The notes beneath the pieces were generated by a model. The model had not been told where the DNA came from. It did not search any database and saw only the letters and a list, made by a program, of their open reading frames with translations. Positions 35,508 through 48,000 of a DNA stretch of 64,000 nucleotides are shown one piece after another. The stretch is from Lineus longissimus (lineage: Eukaryota > Nemertea > Pilidiophora > Heteronemertea > Lineidae): the NCBI RefSeq assembly GCF_910592395.1, contig NC_088326.1, positions 12,157,001-12,221,000 of the forward strand. Reading direction: 5' to 3'. How positions within the stretch are numbered: position 1 is the stretch's first letter; the number at the start of each line of letters is the position of its first letter. The position numbers and the translations under genes were made by a program.

Positions 35508-35665
35508 GACATGTGCATATCTTTGCTAATTTTGACTATTTTGCTATACAGCCATGTATATGCAACATAGTTAATTTATTCTAAGATATGCATGCATACA
35601 TGCCATGGTGACCAATATTGAGGATCACCGATTGTAGATGTCTGGGGCATGACCTATCCTCCCAT
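35508..35665. repeat. Local duplication, copy 2
   Basis: Matches 33540-33710 at about 90%. Confidence 0.85.
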
Positions 35666-35704
35666 CTAGTCAAACCATTCTCTGGAGTGCTCCAACACCA
35701 CGAT

Positions 35705-37975
35705 TTGGTTGTGACCGTCTCATCTCTCTCACCATGTTGGCAACACGGTGGAGCAGCCAGGACTGATTCGGCCTGGCTGTGACCGTCCCATCTCTCTCAC
35801 CATGTTGGCAACACGGTGGAGCAGCCAAGACTGTTTTGGCCTGGCTGCGACTGTCTCATCTCTCTCACCATATTTTGGCAACACGGTGGAGCAGCCAGGA
35901 CTGATTCGGCCTGGCTGTGACCGTCCCATCTCTCTCACCATGTTGGCAACACGGTGGAGCAGCCAAGACTGATTTGGCCTGGCTGTGACTGTCTCATCTC
36001 TCTCACCATATTTTGGCAACACGGTGGAGCAGCCAGGACTGATTCGGCCTGGCTGTGACCGTCCCATCTCTCTCACCATATGTTGGCAACACGGTGGAGC
36101 AGCCAGGACTGATTCGGCCTGGCTGTGACCGTCTCATCTCTCACACCATATGTTGGCAACACGGTGGAGCAGCTGGGACTGATTTTGCCTAGCTGTGACC
36201 GTCTCATCTCTCTCACCATATGTTGGCAACACGGTGGAGCGGCCAGAACTGATTTGGCTGGCTGTGACCGTCTCATCTCTGTCACCATGCTGTCAACATA
36301 GTGGAGCGGCCAGGACTGATTTGGCCTGGCGGTGACTGTCTCACCTCTTTCACCATGTTGACAACTGGGAGAGCAGCAAATACTGACTTGGCCTGGCTGT
36401 GACCGTCTCATCGCTCTCACCTTGTCAACACGGTGGAGTAGCCAGGACTGATTTGGACTGGCTGCGACCGTCTCATCTCTCTCACCATGTTGTCAACACG
36501 GTGGAGCAGCCAGGACTGATTTGGACTGGCTATGACCGTCTCATCTCTCTCACCATGCTGTCAACAAGGTGATGCAGCAAGGGCTGATTCGGCCTGGCTG
36601 TGACCGTCTCATCTCTCTCATCATGCTATCAACACGGTGCAGCAGCAAAGACTGATTGGCCTGGCTGTGACCGTCTCATCTCTCTTACCATGCTGTCAAC
36701 ACGGTGGAGCAGCCAGGACTGATTTGGCCTGGCTATGACCGTCTCATCTCTCTCACCATGCTGTCAACACGGTGGAGCAGCCAGGACTGATTTGGCCTGG
36801 CGGTGACTGTCTCATCTCTCTCGCCATGCTGTCAACACGGTGGAGCAGCGAGGACTGATTCGGCCTGGCTATGACCGTTTCATCTCTCCCATCATGCTGT
36901 CAACACGGTGGGACAGCTAGGACTGAATCGGTCTGGCGGTGACTGTCTCATCTCTCTCACCATGCTGTCAACACGGTGGAGCAGCGAGGACTGATTCGGC
37001 CTGGCTATGACCGTTTCATCTCTCCCATCATGCTGTCAACACGGTGGGACAGCTAGGACTGAATCGGTCTGGCTATGACCGTTTCATCTCTCCCATCATG
37101 CTGTCAACACGGTGGGACAGCTAGGACTGAATCGGTCTGGCTATGACCGTCTCATCTCTCTCGCCATGCTGTCAACACGGTGGAGCAGCGAGGACTGATT
37201 CGGCCTGGCTATGACCGTTTCATCTCTCCCATCATGCTGTCAACACGGTGGGACAGCTAGGACTGAATCGGTCTGGCTGTGACTGTCTCATCTCTCTCGC
37301 CATGCTGTCAACACGGTGGAGCAGCTAGGACTGATTCGGCCTGGCTGTGACTGTCTCATCTCTCTCGCCATGCTGTCAACACGGTGGAGCAGCGAGGACT
37401 GATTCGGCCTGGCTATGACCGTTTCATCTCTCCCATCATGCTGTCAACACGGTGGGACAGCTAGGACTGAATCGGTCTGGCTATGACTGTTTCATCTCTC
37501 CCATCATGCTGTCAACACGGTGGGACAGCTAGGACTGAATCGGTCTGGCTATGACCGTTTCATCTCTCTCATCATGCTGTCAACACGGTGGAGCAGCGAG
37601 GACTGAATCGGTCTGGCTATGACCGTTTCATCTCTCCCATCATGCTGTCAACACGGTGGGACAGCTAGGACTGAATCGGTCTGGCGGTGACTGTCTCATC
37701 TCTCTCACCATGCTGTCAACACGGTGGAGCAGCCAGGACTGATTTGGCCTGGCTATGACCGTCTCATCTCTCTCACCATGCTGTCAACACGGTGGAGCAG
37801 CCAGGACTGATTTGGCCTGGCGGTGACTGTCTCATCTCTCTCGCCATGCTGTCAACACGGTGGAGCAGCCAGGACAAATTTGGTCTGGCTGTGACAGTCT
37901 CATCTTTCTCATCATTATGGCAACACGGTGGAGCAGCCAGGACTGATTCAGCCAGGACAGATTCCAGCCGATGAG
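35705..37975. repeat. 68-bp minisatellite, about 33 copies
   Basis: CAACACGGTGGAGCAGCCAG begins at 35741, 35809, 35879, 35947 and so on, a 68-70-bp period. Each unit also has GACTGATTTGGCCTGGCTGT and GACCGTCTCATCTCTCTCAC. From about 36880 to 37680 a variant (GGGACAGCTAGGACTGAATC) alternates with the standard unit. Because 68 is not a multiple of 3, the repetitive minus-strand ORFs here (for example 35729-36079) are fortuitous. Confidence 0.96.
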
Positions 37976-38528
37976 ACAGTAGTATATCTCTTCTGTATGT
38001 GCCCCCCCCCCCTTCATAACTCACCATGTTGCCACACTCCTGATTTCCTCTCTCTTCCAGGCTTCCCGCCTCCAGTCCAGCGACAATGCCTTGCAAGATT
38101 GTCCTGTGCCAGTGAGCTGTCCAAATCAGCTGAGGTTCCATCTTCTCACTGTGCCATTCATCAATTCAGTTTTAAAAGGTCGAGTTCAGGGACAAATGGC
38201 ACAACTAACCAAACACAGAGTCTACTTTCCCCAACAACAAAATACACAAAACAAACTAATTTTCAATGTATAAAAGAAACGCTATATTCTGTCAAATGAA
38301 TAATATAAATACAAGTGTACAAGTACTATCATGATGGATTCCATCTCATACATATAGACCTCTCTTCTCAACATTTTTGTCAGCGTGATTTCGACCGAAT
38401 GCTGTATTTTGGTAAAAACAGATGAATACACCCTCAGCAATTATTGCAAAGCCCAAAATCAAATTACTTTTTCAATATCTTTTAAAAAGTTTGTTTGTTA
38501 TTTCCCTTTTTGTTTTTGTTCTAGTCAT
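37976..38528. other. PDCL3 3' flank
   Basis: Poly-C run near 38002. No gene recognised; part is probably the PDCL3 3' UTR. Confidence 0.4.
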
Positions 38529-41486
38529 CTACCAATCGTCGTCATCGTCACTATTGGTATTATTTACAGCGCTGTTCCTAATGGCGGAATCCATGACGTC
38601 GACCACTTCCTTCCTTGGTGGTTCGGTCAACGTTGTGGCAATAGCATCAGTTTTTGATAAGATCCATTCCAAATCTGAAATACGATAAAACGTTATCCGA
38701 GTTCCCTTAAAGTCATAGGATGAACTGTTCGCTATTTCTTTGTCTTTACTTAGATTAAATTAAAATTAAATTACCATATTTTATAGTGCCCTATACAGGT
38801 AAAACGAGCTCTAAGGCACTTTACATTGGTAAAACACTGGTGTAAAACATAAGAAATTTAAAACAATGGTAATAAAGGAAAATATTTTTAAAAAAAAACT
38901 AGAGCACTTTACATTAGTAAAACATTGGTGTAAAACATAAGAAATTTAAAAACAATGGTAATTACTTCTGCTATTAGAAGACACTCATATAACACTTTTC
39001 CACAAAGAGCTTCTTACTAAGTGCTTCCCTCAATCCTAAAACTTAACTTACTCAATGGTTCTTGCCCATTGCCCAAGCTCTCAAATGGCTTATCAGGCCG
39101 GAGCTCATCACAGTTTTTAAAAGTTTTTTAAGCAATTAGGAGAATCACTCCCCCACATGTAGGATTTTTTGGGAGTAGGATGCTGCTCCAGATATGATTC
39201 TTAGTCATTTGGGCAACTGATCCTTAAAATAAAATCTTACCATCTTGTTTCAGATTCATCCCGCCAAAATTAACTGCCCCTACCATCTGCTTCTTCAGAT
39301 CGCCGTTATTGTAGATAAATATTGTTGGGACATGCTTGTCTGGGTAATTTTCTATGCAGAGATGAGCTTCGCTGATTATGAATTTCGTTTCGGGGAACTT
39401 CCGAGCCAGGTTGGATAGGTGTTGGTTCATGAGTTTACAAAGGGGTATTCTGAAATGAAGGATTGAAAACTAATACAGAGGAACCTCTCTCAGCGGACAC
39501 CTCTCTAATAAGGACATCCTCTCTTTTGAGGACACTCATTTTGGTTCAAAATAGGTTGTTTTTACTGTTGGAATGGTGTATGGTACAAGGTTTATATTAC
39601 TGATTTGGATCATAATGTCATTGCATTTTGTCATTTGGATTTTCTTATAATTTTCCGTGGCGCAATTGGGGATGAACACCAAATAGAACAGTCAGCATTA
39701 AACCACTTATGAACATATTAAGTGACCATCCCCTTTGACCTCTCTAATCAGGACACCTCTATTACTTGAAAACAACACGAAGGCCAAATGTTTCTTATAC
39801 TTACGAGTTTTTGTAAATATGTAGTATAACCCAGATATCCTTCCCAGCATTATTAACTTCCTTCACATAATCGGCCTTTGTGATTTCTAAAACGCTTCCA
39901 AAAACCGCTTTCCGTTGCGCTGCTTTAATCTCAGCTATCCTTTTTCTCCTGAAATGCAATAAGATAACCGTTGCATATTAAATTGGCTCAAAATCAGTCT
40001 GCAAAGAAAGACAATATCACAGTCTGTGGACAAGGTTGTTGAGGTTGGTTGGTCCACGGGATTAAGATATTTTGCCCATACAGCTCCTGTACACCTGCAC
40101 ATACCACTGACCCTGATCACAATGGCGTAACAATATATCAAAAGTGTAAACATTCCTTACTTAATTTCCTCCATTATTCTAAGTTCATCCTCATCAATGT
40201 CGTCTTCTATTTCATCGAGTTCATCCAAGTCCATGTCATCCATCTGTTTACCTGGAAAAAGACAACAGATAGGATGAGATAGAGAAATTCTCAATTTGGG
40301 TGGTCATTGGTATATTTTTCTTCCATTGTACGAGTATGATTTCTGATTTAAATCACGCTAGAGGGAGTTTCCTTCATTCTAGTGTGTGTTTCAGGGGGAG
40401 GGAGATAAAAAGTCCTTGAGTCATGGTAAGGATTTGTTTCCCCTTGAGGTTGAAATGCGCCTCCTCCTGTCCATTCAAGGAAAAGTTCGGACAAGTATAA
40501 TTTCAGTTTTACTGGTCTAGAAACACCAATACTGTCTATGCACTCTATCTATTTCCCAACCTCTCTGAACTTCCCAAAAGCCAGTAAACAGAGCCAGCCA
40601 GGTGGATGTCAGGATGAGGGAATCTAACTGAAGAGACAAAATCTAGTCAACAACATTACTTTTCGACTTCCACAAAAGTTCGCGTTGTTCACTTTGACTT
40701 CCACTCAACTTTTTGTCATACTCACCTTCTGTCTTTTGCTTGATGGCACTGTCGATCATTCCCTGAATCTCATCCTCGGTGATGTCGAGCTCCTTTGGCG
40801 GGATGATCCCTTTGGCTCGGAGGATGTCATTCCATTCGGTGTCTTCATTTGGATCCTGCAACAAAATCGGTGTGACTAGTTTGTACTTGACTGTTAGTGT
40901 TTGTACAGTGGAACCTTCCTAAGCACACACCTCTCTAATAAGGACACCCTCTCTAATAAGGACACCCTCTCTAATAAGGACACCCTCTCTATTAAGGACT
41001 CTAGTTAACTTTTGGTCCCAAATTGGTTCTCTCCATGGAATTTGACCTCTTTTATCAGGATTCTTCTCTATTCTGGTTTGTACAATGTGTATGTGCTTGA
41101 ACCTCAGGACCTTAACGTCAACTTCGACTCCTATTTCTTCAACTGATGACCTTTTTGGGGCTGTGATCTGGGATTATAAACTCCTTCTGCACACACACTT
41201 TGACTTGTACTTGTGGGTTTACAGTATACTGGAATCTGTAGAGACTGTAGTGTAGAAATCAGTATGTGTAGGCCTATGTGAATGCGGGTACTATCATGCT
41301 GTACTAGGCCTACCTGCAGTACCTAACCTGTCTCACTCTCTCTCAGTACTCTCTCTGTGTTGTTGACTAAGCTGTTTTACTGGGCCACAGCCCAAACACA
41401 TTTTTGAGCAATTTACTACCAAAAATATTAAAACTCTTTCAATTAATCGAATCTCTGGTTCACAACCTACACATACGTACCTGCAT
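38529..41486 (-). CDS. PDCL3: Phosducin-like protein 3
   Basis: Exons 41486-41481, 40855-40726, 40251-40161, 39948-39805, 39449-39241 and 38674-38529 join in frame to 241 aa (human 239). The first exon codes only MQ, and the protein opens [19 protein letters not shown], the family signature. An acidic helical region follows ([20 protein letters not shown]), then the thioredoxin-like fold: [63 protein letters not shown]. The end is acidic (NSDDDDDW). The family binds the cytosolic chaperonin CCT and modulates folding of client proteins; human PDCL3 was also described as a VEGFR2 chaperone and IAP-associated factor. The fold lacks a CXXC redox site. It is divergently paired with PHF20. Introns contain mariner-type MITEs. 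Confidence 0.95.
38805..38965. repeat. Tandem duplication of ~90 bp
   Basis: GCACTTTACATTGGTAAAAC … GAAATTTAAAACAATGGTAA is repeated as GCACTTTACATTAGTAAAAC … in PDCL3 intron 5. Confidence 0.8.
39472..39770. mobile_element. Mariner-type MITE, diverged copy
   Basis: TACAGAGGAACCTCTCTCAG, CACCTCTCTAATAAGGACAT and later ACCTCTCTAATCAGGACACC, with a long unrelated interior. PDCL3 intron 4. Confidence 0.5.
40905..41062. mobile_element. Mariner-type MITE with internal tandem units
   Basis: TACAGTGGAACCTTCCTAAG followed by three or four 19-bp units CCTCTCTAATAAGGACAC. PDCL3 intron 1. Confidence 0.6.
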
Positions 41487-42030
41487 TTTGAAGATCGGGT
41501 GAGCAAATGAGGAGAATACAGTGAATTAGTCAGGTAGAGAAATGTCCAATTATGGGCAGTGATTCACATTTGCTTTACTTCCGCATGCGTAATTGGGTTG
41601 CGCAGAAAATTCAACATGGCTTCTTCTGAAAATTTCTGAGAGGTAGCGCAACAAATTTCATCAGATTTTACCATCATTGCCTTGCCTGAATGTAATATCT
41701 TAGCGTTTTTCTGGTGGATAAAATATCAAAGATATTAATGCTGATAGTCTTGATGAGTGTACTTTGATGAAACGGCTGTACACATGGTTGTTTTGGTTTG
41801 ATGTGTTTACAAAATGTACACATGTTGTGTACAAAATGTATTGTAGGCCTACATGCCTGTACAAAATGTACTGCTGAAAAGTGAAATGGTTACATGTATT
41901 TTTTTCCGATTTATAGTGGGTTTCACAGAAAAGATGTTTTGTTATTTTTCTTTAACCCCTTTTTTGAAAATTGGTTGCACATTTAAAAGCTGATTTGTGC
42001 TTTTCACAGAGTTTTCTCCCCCAACCTACC
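41487..42030. promoter_or_regulatory. Divergent promoter region between PDCL3 and PHF20
   Basis: The two start codons lie back to back about 545 bp apart. CCGCATGCGTAA at 41581 resembles an NRF-1 site, common in TATA-less housekeeping promoters. A TTTCACAG at 42002-42009 just before the PHF20 ATG may be the acceptor of a 5' non-coding exon. Transcription start sites are inferred, not seen. Confidence 0.5.
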
Positions 42031-45000
42031 ATGTCTGATGAGAAAAAGTTTGACCCGACCAGTGGCGGGCCAGTTGTTGAAGCATTAAATGGACACAGTA
42101 AAGACAATTCAATACAGAGAAACACTGGCAGGCCCCTTGAAGAGGTGTGTAGGTTATGCCATGGCCGGTGTCATGGTATTTTGTTCTTTTTTCTTGCAGA
42201 TTCAAACCTTGTTTCATTTGTTATCGCCTTATCGGTCTGTGTGTGAATTTTTTTACGTAACTGTACCCCAACCTAAACTTCAGAGTGGTTACTTACTCTG
42301 GCAGACCCTGTTAACCTCATCAGTTCCTATAAACAAATGAAACAAGGTGGATCTGTTCTTTTTTGTGTTGGTTACCAGATCATGTAGGGGTAGAAGAAAT
42401 TAGGGCCTTTTTCAACTAACAGTGACTAGTGTAGAATATTAGGCTAAGAACGGTAGATAGATTGCGAGAAAATTCCATAGCGACTTCTCACCCTAACTTG
42501 GAAGGTTACCACCCTTCCCTGACTTTTTAAAAGGGTTTCTATAGGGCCACCCTTCCTTTTGTTGCACACTGGCAAATCGTTTTGAATATCAAGGGTACCA
42601 TCCTTCCTTGAGAAAACCCTATAATGAACCCTGGACACTGATTCAGACCCCAAGGAGTATATTTCAGTCCCACTGGTCATCTGGTAGATTTTTAGCTCCA
42701 ACATTTTGAGAGCAGTATTTTCCTTCAAGTTAGGTTGTGGGGTTTAATGAAAAAATCTTTGCCCCGGCTCCCTGAAGAACTTAAAGTTTTCGAAATCCCA
42801 GACCAGAAAATTTTTCCTTTTTTTTGCTGTGCACACCCCTGAATGAACAATACATGTACTTCATCTCTTTCTTCCCCATTCAATCAGTTATTGTGTCGCT
42901 GATTTTCTGTTGGAATTTTTATCTGTCACTGTTCTAATATTGTATCTTTTGCTGTTTCTAGGTGAAGTCATACAGTAACGGCATTCCGAAGCCTGGAAAC
43001 TCGCCTGCGTCAAATTTGCCGCCGATCAAAAAGGATATGAAGACGCGCCAAGATGATGAAGAAAAGGAACCGACCCCGTCTGCTTCCACTAGGAAGGGGT
43101 CCACAGGAAATACCCCCGACTCCAAAAAGACAACACCGCCGAAATTCCCGCCATTGCCAGACTCGCCTGACTGGGAATGCGGCAGCATGGTGGGAAAGAT
43201 ACGGACGCGTAACTTGTCGTCTGCTAGTGTCAGTTCGGCAGGGTCTTCGTTGAAATCGTCAAGGTTTCCGGTTCGTCCTGGAATATCTTGGAGAGTGAAC
43301 GCACGGGTCGAGGCAATGGACTTCCTCGAGAAGTGGTACCCGGCCAAAATCGTTGAAATGGACGAGGACGATTTGACGATTCTGATACATTTTGAGGGAT
43401 GGAATCAACGCTATGATGAGTGGGTTCCTATGACGACGGACCGCCTTCGACCGATGACAAGACATTCAGATCGCAAGGAGGGGAAGCCAGTGACTAAATT
43501 GGTAAATGTTCAGGCTACATTGTGCTGCAAAATGGGAACTTTTTTGCTGGAGGTCAATTTGAATGGAAATAATCTACTTATACTTGGTCCAAAATTAGTG
43601 TCCTTAGTAGAAAGGGTGTCTTGCTTACAGAGGTGTCCATAGTGGAGGTTTGACTGTACTTGAATAAATGATCTATAAAAAATACTTTATATTCCAGGTA
43701 CACAAATTGGGGGAAAAAGTTCTGGCAAAATGGACAGATTGTCGTATGTACCCAGCTAAAGTTGTCTCCGTGAATCAAAACGGCTCGTACGAAGTTGTTT
43801 TCTACGATGGCTTCAAGAAGACTATCCAGCCGATCAATGTGAAGCCACTTCCGGCCCACATGCAAGAGGAGGTTCAGGTAGGTTCAAACCATTCAAGGAA
43901 CGGGAAAAGGGGATGGGGGGGGGCTGAGAATATGTTCCCCAAAATAATTAAAGTTACAAAAGTGGTACCGTGTGAAAATGGTCAGTGGAAGCTTTCCAAT
44001 GAATGGTTGTGTCTGTATACATGTGATGATGGGATTCTTTTTAAACCATACTGAAAAAATTCCAAACCGAGTTCGATAACGTCTGTCTGGCTATCTGGCG
44101 ATCAAATAAAGGTCTGGTCTGGTCTGGTCTGGTCTGACGCATTGATATCAAAAACCTGGGAAAACACTGAAATTGTACCTCAAGCTTTGCCGATTCCATT
44201 TCAGAACATTGCATTTCCAGCCGTAGCTCTATCGCCCCCAGTTCCGCCTCCGAAGAAGAAAGAGGACGGACCGTTGCCAAGGTCGAGGTCAAAGGAGCGG
44301 GACAAGGGGAAAGAACAGAGCAAGTCTAAGTCGAGGGACAGGTCAAAGAGCTCTGGGAGTGAACAGGGTATAGCTTGATGTCATGTGTAATCCGTCACAG
44401 CAATACCAGGCCCATGTCGTGCAGAAGATGAGCCTAAATGACACCAGGAGATAATGGAAGAAATTGATGTGCTCATATTTCACAAAAGGCTGAAAATGGT
44501 GAAATGAATAACCAGTCCGCTTCAACTGTCAAGCTCGGAGCGACATGCACCTGGTTTTGCTGTGACGGGTCACACGTTTTAAAGTAAAAAAGACCTTTCA
44601 GAAATTTATGAAGAATTCGTTTGTAATATTTGAAGGCGTTATTCTTGTACACTTGGCCACAGCGGGTCCTATTCATGTTCCGTCTCTTTAATCTGCAGGT
44701 GGTTCTGTTCCAAGGAAAAATTCCGAGAAGTCTGCAGAGTCGTGTAACCCGATGCTGTCACGACGTAACAAGGGGCAGAGTCGGTCCCTCGACAGCAAGC
44801 CCCCTGCACGGAAACCTAGCGGAGATAATCAGGACAGGAAAGGTGAGGTAGGATCTGGAAAATCAGGGATCAAAATTAAGGCGGCAGTCCCATGGGGATT
44901 ATTTTTTAATCTGGGTACGAACGAGCACTGGCCCCTCCTTAGATTTTCTGTTTGGGGGTAAGGCGGCAGTTTGAAAGGAAAACTCGCCCAATATCAATAA

Positions 45001-48000
45001 TATTTTGTGATAAATGTTGGCTAATTATAACAGTATGAGTTTTAAGATTTTTTCAAGGCTTTTTCACTTAGTTTCAGATGGGCTTAAAAGTGGTCTTTTC
45101 CCAAATGAGGCCTCAAAAGGGGAGGTAGACCCAGGGGTTGAATATATTGGTTCCCTAGATGGCCTGGCATTGGACTTGGGACAAAAATGTAGGCATTTTG
45201 TTGTAGTGTTACTTAGGTATCAGTATTTTGTCATGATGTGATTGTCACTGTTGGAGAGCAATTCTAATACCTTGGTGTCTCCCATTATCTTTTCAAGGGG
45301 AAAAAACATCAGCTTCGTTCTGAGTGAGGGGGGCCTTGGTGACTCAACCAAGACCTCCTGGGTTATGGTAAATATCATTCACTGATAAGGAGGCATTTTA
45401 GAATTGAAATTGAACCCAAAATACTGAAGCTATCTATATTCCTTATTCTTTCACTCAATTTGTAATTTTGTTGTATATTTCAGGTGAACCAAAACCTTCT
45501 GATCTCGGTGGCCTATTCTCCCGAAAACGGAAGATAAAAGTCGGAGGGATATTCCAAGCAAAGCGGCTCAAACTTGACCCAGATGTGGCACAGACTCAGA
45601 AAAAACTACCCAGTCCCAAGTCTCCACAGAAACTGAACCGACAGAATTCAAAACCTAAGACACCGGGTCCACCCAAAGTGCTGAAGTTGTCGGATTTGCC
45701 AAAACCAGGCGTGCCTTTATCGCCAGGCGGGCATGTTTTAGCTGTGCCAGGGAGTCCACGCCGCGTAGGGTCACCGGGAAGGTCACCTGTAAGGTCACAG
45801 GGGATGTCACCGACAAGGTCGCCGCTCAAGGTCGAGGCAAAGAAGGGCGGGACGAGGACTGTCGCGGAAATAAAGAAGAAACTCATGGATAAGAGAAAGG
45901 TGGGTGAAATCAATAAGCAGTTAAGACAAGTCTTTGTTGTTGATTCTTGGTAAAATGTTGGAAGAAACCAGGTCCCCTGTTGATGGTGTATTGCTCTTGT
46001 GAGACCTTACCTTAGGACCCTTCGTGCCCTAGGTGGCACATGGGGCGTTCCCCAGGGTCCTCCACTCAAGTCTGTTGGCTGCTCGCTGTCTGGCTGCCTC
46101 CCACGTTAGGCCCTTCTCTTGAAGTTCCTTTGCCATGGAACGCCGCCAGGTCTCTCTTGGTCAGCCTCTATTCCGTCTCCCCTGTGGTGTCCATGTGAGT
46201 GCTCTCCTTGGCAATGCGTTTGCAGGCATTCGGAGCACATGGCCCAACCATTGCCATCTTCGTTCCTTCACCATCTTCGTTCCTTCTTGTGAGAAGTTAG
46301 ATTTAAACTTTGTAAGATTTTGATGAATTCTATCGTTCTGTCTGACACAAACTACTCTCGCCTGCTCTATTGGTTGGAAAATATCTTTGCAATCTTTTCC
46401 ATGTGGTCGACCTCAATAGCCATACCTGACAATGTTTTATTCTTTGAAGTGTGAAAAAAAGTTTCGAGTTCTTTGAAACCCGCCAACACATTCCTCAATA
46501 ACATAGCCTGTTGTCTGCTTCCAGGCCATAGAGGCGGAGCGACAAGCCAAGCATTTAGCAGAGGAGGCTTCCAAACCACCTGTGACAGGCCCAGCTGATG
46601 GTAAGACCTTATCTACATCTAATTTGACAGCATAAATGGAATGCCCTATGCCTCAGACAATCGGACAAAAAATAACAATTTTAGAGCCTTTTTTTGCAAG
46701 TTCAGGTTCCAAGGATAAAATATTTACATATTTGTGACGCCCTGCCCTGCCAACTCAAGCAGCTACACAACCCAAGTTGGGAACCAAAATCTGTTTGCTT
46801 GGGGCATTGTCAAATCTCAGTCCCTTCATGAATATTTCCCAATTTCTCCATCGCTAGGCCTGGTGCCCGAGTCACAGTCGCCCCCGTTCACACCAGAATC
46901 GGAGCCGGTACCTGACACACCTGAATCAGGAACAGAACTCCTGGCTCCTGCCTCACGTGTCGAGGAACCAGACCGGCCCGCAGGTTAGGTTTATGACTTC
47001 TCCTTGATGTGTGTGTTTTCCCATGGGCGGTCAACATTTAGCAAAAACACATCACTAAACGCAAAGATGTGAAATTTCAGCTTTTAGGGGTTTTTCATTT
47101 TCTCCTCCCAGAAAATATTTAATCTGACACATCTCAGGTTTGTGTAGGAATTTGAACTTTTTAAATCAGATCAAAGTAAGCACTTCAGAGGCATATTTTT
47201 GCAAGTGAGGGCAGTTCTGGGGCAAATTAAGGACAGCACACGTAGGTCTTGATGGTTTCCCTACAAACGTGTCAGACTCTTGGCATAATATTTCTCACTG
47301 TGGGCCTGAATTTGTCTCTCTATACTCCCTAGAAACTGGTCCTTATGCCGTCACATCACCGGAGGTACCAGAAAACCAACAGCCGCAAAAAGTGCTGGAA
47401 AATCTTCTAAAAGGTGGTGACATTGAGAAAAAAGAAAGTAAAGAGTCGATGCCACTGGGGTCTAAAAATTCTGATGACGTCGTGGATCCATCTCTGATGG
47501 GGACATCGCCAGCAACCGAGGACACGCCTGACCTCTCCCCTGCTGGGCAAAAACCTGCACCAGCCAAAGATTCGCTTAATAAGCCCTTGGGCAGGGTTGC
47601 ATCGAGGAGGTCCAGGGACTCTGTTGGTCGGTCTGCTACGGGGTCAAGAGCTGTTGGTTCTAAGGGTGCCAGGGTGAGACGAGAAGGTGATTAGAATTGA
47701 TTATCCTTTTGTTTTCGTTTCTGGTTCTTTTTGCGTCTCATCAAAATGTCCCACCAAAACATTCTTGGGTTTAGTAACAGTGAGAGTCACTACATGTGGT
47801 AGCTGTAGCATGAAATTGATGTTGTAAAGATTAGGCAGGGCATATCCTGCGTGACAAAACAATCTGGGAACCGGCGAAAATCATTTTGGATTAGGAGAAT
47901 CCACAAATCCATCCTTCAGGTACTAATGAAAACAGGTTTTGTGATGTTTAATTTCATGATGTGTGAAAATTTATGAAAAAAAATTTGAAATCTGATTTTT

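Noticed and set aside
35729-36420. Repetitive minus-strand ORFs (MVREMGRSQPGRISP…) as a repeat protein
   Set aside because: They arise from the 68-70-bp minisatellite; the unit is not a multiple of 3, and frames change with each indel.
38422-38688. Plus-strand ORF with hydrophobic stretches
   Set aside because: It overlaps the last PDCL3 exon, which is confirmed by family matches on the minus strand.
43501-43642. Extension of PHF20 exon 2 past 43501
   Set aside because: GTAAAT donor and the in-phase Tudor 2 exon at 43698 give a clean join; the extension runs into a MITE fragment.
45596-45913. Minus-strand ORF opposite PHF20 exon 6
   Set aside because: Shadow of the Pro/Ser/Gly-rich real exon on the plus strand.
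47670-47686. Alternative PHF20 exon 9 donor at AGG/GTGAGA (47673)
   Set aside because: It would put exon 10 in a frame with a stop; the donor after 47686 keeps the frame.
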